Below, in pieces: positions 28,323 to 33,164 of a DNA stretch of 33,164 nt. Below the pieces are notes generated by a model. The model did not search any database and was not told the origin of the DNA. It saw only the letters and a list, made by a program, of their open reading frames with translations. The position numbers and the translations under genes are program-made. The stretch lies in contig NZ_NEUE01000201.1 of assembly GCF_002910905.1 (NCBI RefSeq), forward strand, positions 1-33,164, given 5' to 3'. Each line of letters opens with the position of its first letter. Position 1 is the stretch's first letter. Source of the DNA: Streptomyces sp. SM11 (lineage in GTDB: Bacteria; Actinomycetota; Actinomycetes; Streptomycetales; Streptomycetaceae).

Positions 28323-28865
28323 GTGCAGAACCGGACGCCGCGCATGCCTGAACAGCCCATACCGAGCCACGTCGAACTCGATGCCCGCTTCACCGCGGAA
28401 CTGGCATCGGTGCTGACGGGTGCGCGCAGGCGTGCCCTGCGCGACGGGGACCGGCACATCGACACCGCCCACCTCCTGCACTCGCTGATCGAGACGGACC
28501 CCGAAGTCCGCGAGGCCTTCGACGGAGGGGCGCAGTTGGCCAGGGTGCTCGGCTATCTCGTCCAGCGCAGCATCGGCTACGGGCTCCGCTGGCAGGGCTC
28601 CGTCGAGGACTCCGGGGCCGTTCCGGTGGTGCGCGAACCGGCCGTCGACGGCTGGTCGCCCTCCGCTCTCGCCGCGATGGAGGGCGCGCGGCGCCGTGCG
28701 GCGTCGCGCGGCGCCGCACGCGCCGCCGGTCTCGATCTGCTCGCCGCGCTGGCGGCCGACGCCGAGTCGCGCGCGGTGGAGGTGCTTTCCCGAGGGGGCG
28801 TGGACGCGCGGCGGCTGGCGGACCGGGCGGCCGTGCTCACGGCCGGGGCGGTGCGGCACGGATGA
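28323..28865 (+). CDS. Clp N-terminal domain protein
   Basis: This 180-aa protein holds one double Clp-N repeat. The first is at about 18-90 (FTAELASVLTGARRRALRDG, HIDTAHLLHSLIE) and the second at about 105-175 (WSPSALAAMEGARRRAASRG, AAGLDLLAALAADAESRAVE). These all-helical repeats recognise substrates or adaptors in ClpA/ClpC ATPases. There is no ATPase domain here, so it may be an adaptor or a decoy of the Clp system. GTG 28323 is preceded by GGGGTAGAGGT; ATG 28344 is an alternative. Confidence 0.84.
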   Translation: MQNRTPRMPEQPIPSHVELDARFTAELASVLTGARRRALRDGDRHIDTAHLLHSLIETDPEVREAFDGGAQLARVLGYLVQRSIGYGLRWQGSVEDSGAVPVVREPAVDGWSPSALAAMEGARRRAASRGAARAAGLDLLAALAADAESRAVEVLSRGGVDARRLADRAAVLTAGAVRHG

Positions 28866-28901
28866 GTCCGTGAGGGTGCCATCTCGACAGGTGTCACGGG
28901 G

Positions 28902-28930
28902 ATGACGGTGCTGTCGACTGCTGCCATGAT
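28902..28930 (+). promoter_or_regulatory. Promoter of the first EamA gene, probably leaderless
   Basis: ATGACG (28902-28907) and CATGAT (28925-28930) are separated by 17 bp. The expected transcription start, about seven bases downstream, falls on ATG 28937, and no ribosome-binding site is present. Confidence 0.6.
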
Positions 28931-28936
28931 GTGCCG

Positions 28937-29977
28937 ATGCACGCGTCTTCGGGGTTTCAGGGCAGAAGCGCCGGGCTGGGCCTCGCCCTGGTCTCGGCCT
29001 TTGCGTTCGGCGGTTCGGGAGTGGCGGCCAAGCCGCTGATCGAGGCGGGGCTCGACCCGCTGCACGTGGTCTGGCTGCGGGTCGCGGGCGCCGCCGTCAT
29101 CATGCTCCCGGTCGCCTGGCGCCACCGGAACCTCGTACGGGAACGTCCCGCCCTGCTCGCCGGATTCGGCCTGTTCGCGGTGGCCGGGGTCCAGGCCTTC
29201 TACTTCGCCTCGATCTCCCGTATCCCGGTCGGCGTGGCGCTCCTGGTGGAATACCTGGCGCCCGCGCTGGTCCTCGGCTGGGTCCGCTTCGTGCAGCGCA
29301 GGCCCGTCACCCGGGCCGCCGCGGTCGGCGTGGTGCTGGCGGTCGGCGGCCTCGCGTGCGTCGTCGAGGTGTGGGCCGGGCTCAGGTTCGATCTCCTCGG
29401 GCTGCTGCTGGCTCTCGGTGCCGCCTGCTGCCAGGTGGGCTACTTCGTTCTCTCCGACCATGGAGGACAGGACGACCGGGACGGCCGGGACGGCGAGGGC
29501 AAGCACGCCGAGCCTCCGCACCCCGTCGGCGTCATCGCGTACGGACTGATCGTCGGCGCGGCCGTCCTCACCGTCGTCGCCCGCCCCTGGGGCATGGACT
29601 TCTCACTGCTCGGCGGCAGCGCGGGCATGAACGGCAACGAGGTCCCCGCCTGGCTGCTGCTCGGCTGGATCGTGCTGCTCGCCACCGTGCTCGCGTACGT
29701 CACCGGGGTCGTCTCGGTCCGGCTGCTCTCGCCCCAGGTGGCCGGGGTCGTCGCCTGCCTCGAAGCGGTCATCGCGACCGGGCTGGCCTGGGTGCTCCTC
29801 GGCGAGTACCTCTCCGCGCCGCAGCTCATCGGCGGACTCGCCGTCCTGACCGGTGCGTTCATCGCCCAGTCCGCCGCGCCGAAGCCCCCGTCGGGCCCCG
29901 TCGCCGGCGGCGCCGGGGCCGGGGCGGCGGCCGGGGCCGCCGAGGGCGAGTTGTCCAGGGGCCGGGCCCCGCATTAG
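28937..29977 (+). CDS. EamA/DMT-superfamily transporter (first copy)
   Basis: This 346-aa inner-membrane protein has about ten helices in two EamA repeats: about 8-135 (LALVSAFAFGGSGVAAKPLI..., PVGVALLVEYLAPALVLGW) and about 150-310 (LLSPQVAGVVACLEAVIATG, LLGEYLSAPQLIGG). A hydrophilic His/Asp/Gly-rich loop (about 175-195) splits the halves, and a Gly/Ala-rich tail follows. The family exports amino acids and other metabolites; the substrate here is unknown. ATG 28937 is chosen over GTG 28931 because the promoter predicts transcription starting there. Its TAG stop (29975-29977) is also the start of the next promoter's -10 box. Confidence 0.88.
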   Translation: MHASSGFQGRSAGLGLALVSAFAFGGSGVAAKPLIEAGLDPLHVVWLRVAGAAVIMLPVAWRHRNLVRERPALLAGFGLFAVAGVQAFYFASISRIPVGVALLVEYLAPALVLGWVRFVQRRPVTRAAAVGVVLAVGGLACVVEVWAGLRFDLLGLLLALGAACCQVGYFVLSDHGGQDDRDGRDGEGKHAEPPHPVGVIAYGLIVGAAVLTVVARPWGMDFSLLGGSAGMNGNEVPAWLLLGWIVLLATVLAYVTGVVSVRLLSPQVAGVVACLEAVIATGLAWVLLGEYLSAPQLIGGLAVLTGAFIAQSAAPKPPSGPVAGGAGAGAAAGAAEGELSRGRAPH

Positions 29978-29980
29978 CAT
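29951..29980 (+). promoter_or_regulatory. Promoter of the leader peptide and second EamA gene
   Basis: TTGTCC (29951-29956) and TAGCAT (29975-29980) lie 18 bp apart. Seven bases (CCCGACC) separate the -10 box from GTG 29988, so transcription should begin at that GTG. The promoter overlaps the end of the upstream transporter gene. Confidence 0.7.
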
Positions 29981-29987
29981 CCCGACC

Positions 29988-30023
29988 GTGCATCTGACTG
30001 TGCTGCCGCCTCCCGCCGCCTAG
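29988..30023 (+). CDS. Candidate leaderless leader peptide [11 protein letters not shown]
   Basis: Eleven codons plus a stop encode [11 protein letters not shown] from GTG 29988 to TAG 30023. No Shine-Dalgarno sequence precedes it, but the promoter at 29951-29980 places the 5' end of the RNA at the GTG, fitting leaderless translation. The three successive proline codons CCG-CCT-CCC (30006-30014) form a known ribosome-slowing sequence that needs EF-P. The last codons form the 5' arm of a hairpin (30015-30020 with 30028-30033) with the stop codon in its loop. The arrangement matches ribosome-mediated attenuation of the transporter gene downstream. The ORF is too short for statistics and the role is inferred. 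Confidence 0.6.
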   Translation: MHLTVLPPPAA

Positions 30024-30087
30024 CGCGGGCGGCCACTCCTGACGAAGACCGGGCTCGGGCAGTTCCCGAGCGGTTCGTCGCTGCCCG
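30012..30087 (+). promoter_or_regulatory. Candidate attenuator: alternative hairpins in the 149-nt leader
   Basis: After the peptide, GCCGCC (30015-30020) can pair with GGCGGC (30028-30033), or CCCGC (30012-30016) with GCGGG (30025-30029). Further on, GCTCGGG (30053-30059) pairs with CCCGAGC (30065-30071). The overlapping CGGGCAG (30056-30062) can instead pair with CTGCCCG (30081-30087). The last two structures exclude each other, the classic logic of an attenuator. No T-run marks a clear terminator, so the mechanism (termination or translation control) is open. Confidence 0.5.
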
Positions 30088-30136
30088 CATGTGGAGCCGA
30101 GCGACCCACCACCCCGTCCTCCTCTGGAGAAGTCAC

Positions 30137-31096
30137 ATGTCCACCCCTGTTGCTTCCGTGCTGCCCGTCGGGCGGAGCCTGCTGTACCTCGTCGTCGCCG
30201 GAGTCGCCTGGGGCACCGCCGGTGCGGCCGCGTCCCTGATCTTCCGGGTCAGCGATCTCGGCCCCCTCACCCTGTCCTTCTGGCGCTGCGCGGGCGGCCT
30301 CGTCCTGCTCGCCGGGGCGCTCGCACTGCGCCCCCGCCGCGCGTCCCGGGGGCCCGAACCCCGGCGGCGCCGGCTGCTCCGGATTCTCGGCACCGGCATC
30401 GGTCTCACCCTGTTCCAGACCGCGTACTTCGCGGCGGTCGAGGTCACCGGTCTCGCCGTCGGCACCGTCGTCACGCTCGGTGCCGGGCCCGTCCTGATCG
30501 CCGTCGGGGCGCGCCTGCTGCTGGGCGAACGCCTCGGCAGGGGCGGCCTGGCCGCCGTTACCGGGGCGCTGACCGGACTCGCCGTGCTGGTCCTGGGCGG
30601 CGAGGGCGGCGATGTCGTGCCGGCCGGGGTGCTGCTGGCGCTGCTGTCCGCCGCCGGGTACGCGGCGATCACGCTGCTCACCCGGTGGCTCGGGCGGGAC
30701 GGCGGCGGCGGTGACGCGCTGACCACCAGCGCCTGGGCGTTCGGCATCGGAGCGGTGGGCCTGCTGCCCATGGCCCTGGCCGAGGGGCTCGTGCCGCACA
30801 CCGCCGAGACCGGGCAGGTGCTGTGGCTGCTGGTCTATGTGGCGGCGGTCCCCACGGCGCTCGCCTACGCGCTGTACTTCGCCGGAGCGGCCGCCGTCCG
30901 GGCGGCCACCGTCTCCGTGATCATGCTCCTGGAGCCGGTGAGCGCGGCGGTCATCGCGGTGACCGTCCTGCGGGAGCGGCTGACGGCGGCCACGGTGCTC
31001 GGCACGCTGCTCCTGCTGGCCGCCGTGGCCGGACTGGCCCTCGCGGAGGCGCGCGGTGCGGCGGTCGCCCGTCGGAAGGAGGCCGTGGCGGTGTGA
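30137..31096 (+). CDS. EamA/DMT-superfamily transporter (second copy)
   Basis: This 319-aa protein has about ten membrane helices. EamA repeat 1 covers about 12-140 ([40 protein letters not shown]) and repeat 2 about 155-305 ([40 protein letters not shown]). ATG 30137 follows GGAGAAG at six bases and is preferred over ATG 30089, which lies in the leader. Paralogy with the transporter at 28937 is only at family level. The substrate is unknown, but the preceding proline-rich leader peptide suggests that expression responds to translation status, for example amino-acid supply or a ribosome inhibitor. It ends at a palindromic terminator. Confidence 0.9.
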   Translation: MSTPVASVLPVGRSLLYLVVAGVAWGTAGAAASLIFRVSDLGPLTLSFWRCAGGLVLLAGALALRPRRASRGPEPRRRRLLRILGTGIGLTLFQTAYFAAVEVTGLAVGTVVTLGAGPVLIAVGARLLLGERLGRGGLAAVTGALTGLAVLVLGGEGGDVVPAGVLLALLSAAGYAAITLLTRWLGRDGGGGDALTTSAWAFGIGAVGLLPMALAEGLVPHTAETGQVLWLLVYVAAVPTALAYALYFAGAAAVRAATVSVIMLLEPVSAAVIAVTVLRERLTAATVLGTLLLLAAVAGLALAEARGAAVARRKEAVAV

Positions 31097-31121
31097 CGGG
31101 CCCGCCCGGCGAGGGTGGTGC

Positions 31122-31151
31122 AGGTCGCGGCAGCCATGGCTGCCGCGACCT
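31122..31151. terminator. 30-bp perfect palindrome between convergent genes
   Basis: AGGTCGCGGCAGCC-AT-GGCTGCCGCGACCT is a perfect palindrome lying 26 nt after the EamA stop and three bases beyond the end of the leftward flavoprotein gene. It can terminate both transcripts. Confidence 0.82.
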
Positions 31152-31154
31152 CCG

Positions 31155-31850
31155 TCAGAGCGCGGACAGGTAGTCCGGTACGCCGATGGCGGGATCCAGG
31201 TCGTCCGCGGGAACCGGCGCCGCGTAGCCCCGGGTGAGCGGCACGATGCCGGTCCAGTGAGGGAGGGCGCTGTCCTCGGGCTCGTCGTTGGGCCCGCCGG
31301 TGCGGACCTTCGCGGACACCTCGTTCAGGTCCAGCCGGATCACCGCCGTCGCGGCGAGCTCCTTGGCGTCGGCCGGCCGGGAGTCCTGGGAGCGGCCGGG
31401 CACGACCTGGTCCACGATCGCGTCCAGGGCGAGCCGCCGCTCCTCGGGGTCGGTCACCGTCACGGCCGTGCCGTGCACCACCACCGAGCGGTAGTTCATC
31501 GAGTGGTGGAAGGCGGACCTGGCCAGCACGAGGGCGTCGACATGGGTGACCGTCAGGCAGACCGGCAGCCCCGGATCAGCGCTCTTCGCAGACCGCAGCG
31601 GTCGCGAGCCCGTCGAGCCGTGGACGTACAGCCGCTCTCCTGTCCGGCCGAAGAGGGTCGGCAGGACGACCGGGGCGCCGTCGCGCACGAAGCCCAAGTG
31701 GCAGAGGTATGCCTCGTCGAGGATCGAGTGGACCAGCTCGCGGTCGTAGGAGGCGCGCTCCTTGGACCGGGTGGGCACCGTGCGATCGGTGGGAAGGTAG
31801 GGGGCGGCGACGCCGGAGCCCGTGCCGTTGGGCGGTGCGGTGTGCTGCAT
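31155..31850 (-). CDS. Pyridoxamine 5'-phosphate oxidase-related flavin split-barrel protein
   Basis: This 231-aa protein has the FMN-binding split-barrel fold of the PNPOx/nitroimidazole-reductase-like group: SILDEAYLCHLGFVRDGAPV, LPTLFGRTGERLYVHGSTGS, VCLTVTHVDALVLARSAFHH and NYRSVVVHGTAV. It has a C-terminal extension with FxxVP-like DLDPAIGVPDYL. True PNPOx makes pyridoxal phosphate; this group more often reduces unknown substrates with a flavin. ATG 31850 follows GGAG at six bases. It is divergent from a MocR-type regulator, whose family often controls vitamin-B6 or flavoprotein neighbours. Confidence 0.87.
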   Translation of the reverse strand: MQHTAPPNGTGSGVAAPYLPTDRTVPTRSKERASYDRELVHSILDEAYLCHLGFVRDGAPVVLPTLFGRTGERLYVHGSTGSRPLRSAKSADPGLPVCLTVTHVDALVLARSAFHHSMNYRSVVVHGTAVTVTDPEERRLALDAIVDQVVPGRSQDSRPADAKELAATAVIRLDLNEVSAKVRTGGPNDEPEDSALPHWTGIVPLTRGYAAPVPADDLDPAIGVPDYLSAL

Positions 31851-31862
31851 TGCTTACTCCAT

Positions 31863-31874
31863 TGCACTAGTGCA
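31863..31874. promoter_or_regulatory. Candidate operator TGCACTAGTGCA
   Basis: This perfect 12-bp palindrome lies in the 35-bp gap between the divergent flavoprotein and MocR genes. It is just upstream of a CATAGT -10 box (31875-31880) for the rightward gene and within the start region of the leftward gene. Binding by the MocR/GntR product is a natural inference. Confidence 0.55.
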
Positions 31875-31885
31875 TCATAGTCTTT

Positions 31886-33164
31886 GTGCTAGGAGAATAT
31901 CGGATCAGTGGGCGGCGCGCATCGGAGATCGCGGCCAGTGTGGAGCGCGGGGTCGGTTCGGGAGAGCTGCCGCCGGGTCATGTGCTGCCCCCCATGCGGG
32001 AGTTGGCGACGCGCTTGGAGGTCAATCCCAATACGGTGGCGGCTGCCTACCGGACGCTGCGCGAGCGCGGGGTGATCGAGACGGCGGGCCGCCGGGGGAG
32101 CCGGGTGCGCCTCGCCCCGGCCAGTACGTCGCGCGGATCGCTGCGGATCGAGGCGCCCCCGGGCGTCCGGGACCTCGGCAAGGGGAATCCCGATCCGGAG
32201 CTGCTGCCCGACCTCGGGCCGGCGCTCGCCGCGGCCGCCACCGTCGATGCGGAGAGCCACGGTCTCTACGGGCAGGCCCCGGTGGTCGCGGAGTTCGCCG
32301 CGTACGCCCGTGCCGCGCTGGACGCCGACGGGGTCCCCGCCGGGCCGCTCGCCGTGACGTCCGGCGCCCTGGACGCGATCGAGCGCGTCCTCGCGGCGCA
32401 CCTCAGGCCGGGCGACGCGGTGGCGGTGGAGGACCCCGGCTGGGGCAGCGTGCTCGACCTCGTACCGGCGCTCGGGCTGCGCGCCGTACCGGTCGGCGTG
32501 GACGACTCCGGTCCGCTGCCCGCCGATGTGGAGCGGGCGCTGCGGGCCGGGGCGCGGGCCCTCGTCGTCACCGACCGGGCACAGAATCCGACCGGTGCGT
32601 CGCTGGACGAGCCGCGCGCCCGAGAGCTGCGAGCGGTCCTCGCCCGGCACCCGGGCGTGCTGCTGATCGAGGACGACCACGGGCACGCCATCGTCGACCT
32701 GCCGCTGCATCCGCTGGCCGGGGTGACGGCCCACTGGGCGTTCATCCGCTCGGCGGCCAAGGCGTACGGCCCGGATCTGCGGGTCGCCACGCTCACCGGG
32801 GACGCCGTCACGGTCGACCGGGTGACGGGGCGGCAGCGGCTCGGGCCCGGCTGGGTCAGCCGGCTGCTCCAGCGCGCCGTGCTCCAGCTGTGGACCTCGG
32901 ACGCCGTCGACACCCGTACGGTCGCGCGGTCCTACGGTGATCGCCGGGAGGCGCTCATCCGTGCACTGGCGGAGCGCGGCGTGAGCGCCCGGGGCCGCAG
33001 TGGGATGAACGTGTGGGTGCCTGTGAGCGACGAGACCGGGGCCGTCGCCCGGCTGCTCCACGCGGGCTGGGCGGCCGCCCCTGGGGCCCGTTTCCGGCTG
33101 GACGCGCCCCAGGGGGTGCGGCTCACCGTCTCCCCGCTGGCCGCGGCGGACATCGGGCCCCTGG
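31886..33164 (+). CDS. MocR-type GntR/aminotransferase regulator (3' end beyond window)
   Basis: About 426 residues are visible. A GntR winged helix-turn-helix covers 1-75 (LPPMRELATRLEVNPNTVAA followed by AYRTLRERGVIE). A linker leads to a fold-type I aminotransferase domain with NPTGAS, IEDDHGHAIVD and the PLP lysine K292 in SAAKAYGPDLR. MocR proteins use PLP or an amino-acid adduct as effector and usually regulate a neighbouring gene, here probably the divergent flavoprotein. GTG 31886 is chosen because it is the first start in the frame and CATAGT lies five bases before it (likely leaderless). The stop is outside the window; typical length is about 440-480 aa, so little is missing. Confidence 0.9.
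   Translation, partial: MLGEYRISGRRASEIAASVERGVGSGELPPGHVLPPMRELATRLEVNPNTVAAAYRTLRERGVIETAGRRGSRVRLAPASTSRGSLRIEAPPGVRDLGKGNPDPELLPDLGPALAAAATVDAESHGLYGQAPVVAEFAAYARAALDADGVPAGPLAVTSGALDAIERVLAAHLRPGDAVAVEDPGWGSVLDLVPALGLRAVPVGVDDSGPLPADVERALRAGARALVVTDRAQNPTGASLDEPRARELRAVLARHPGVLLIEDDHGHAIVDLPLHPLAGVTAHWAFIRSAAKAYGPDLRVATLTGDAVTVDRVTGRQRLGPGWVSRLLQRAVLQLWTSDAVDTRTVARSYGDRREALIRALAERGVSARGRSGMNVWVPVSDETGAVARLLHAGWAAAPGARFRLDAPQGVRLTVSPLAAADIGPL

Noticed and set aside
31822..32940. 372-aa plus-strand frame overlapping the MocR gene
   Set aside because: It is the wrong frame. The GntR and aminotransferase motifs are encoded from GTG 31886, and this frame is Arg/Gly-rich without motifs.

Overview
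The window reads as core chromosome of a Streptomyces species. The evidence is very high GC with strong third-position G/C bias, the form of the 23S and 5S rRNA, small Streptomyces-type proteins (DUF5999, DUF6243), and a gene order that matches a cluster conserved across Actinomycetota. I see no CRISPR array, tRNA, insertion sequence or prophage.

Layout. (1) 1-3068: the 3' end of an rRNA operon (23S missing its 5' end, then 5S and a strong hairpin terminator). (2) 3181-11635: a rightward cluster. It encodes a CDP-alcohol phosphatidyltransferase (probably a cardiolipin synthase), a nucleotidyltransferase fused to a degenerate phosphomutase, a DUF881-Sbp-DUF881 membrane trio, a GarA/OdhI-like FHA protein with an added zinc ribbon, an FtsR-like MerR regulator, a bifunctional nuclease and a second MerR regulator (Rv1830/ResR-like). 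The order parallels Rv1822-Rv1830 of Mycobacterium tuberculosis (from memory), so it probably joins envelope and division functions to nitrogen and glycine metabolism. (3) 11662-16887: DNA polymerase IV behind a 32-bp hairpin, a convergent PRC-barrel gene, and gcvP under a tandem glycine riboswitch.

(4) 16905-22920: small conserved genes, a glutamate-cysteine ligase-family enzyme, and a leftward substrate-binding/VWA gene apparently split by a one-base deletion, followed by a CPBP intramembrane protease. (5) 22917-28075: a more eroded accessory stretch with PhzF, a 5'-truncated MFS gene ending at a polypurine tract, RidA, a WYL regulator, DUF6243, a PadR regulator lacking its N-terminus, an SRPBCC protein and a 64-aa protein. 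(6) 28323-33164: a Clp-N protein, two EamA (DMT) exporters, a flavin split-barrel protein and a divergent MocR regulator that runs off the window.

The most interesting signal is before the second EamA gene. A promoter places the expected transcription start on the GTG of an 11-codon peptide, [11 protein letters not shown], containing three consecutive prolines. Short and mutually exclusive hairpins follow, and then the transporter. This looks like a leaderless leader peptide working as a ribosome-sensing attenuator. Other points of note are the degenerate catalytic motifs of the phosphomutase domain, two very long inverted repeats, and several genes whose -10 box lies about 6 nt before the start codon, suggesting leaderless mRNAs.
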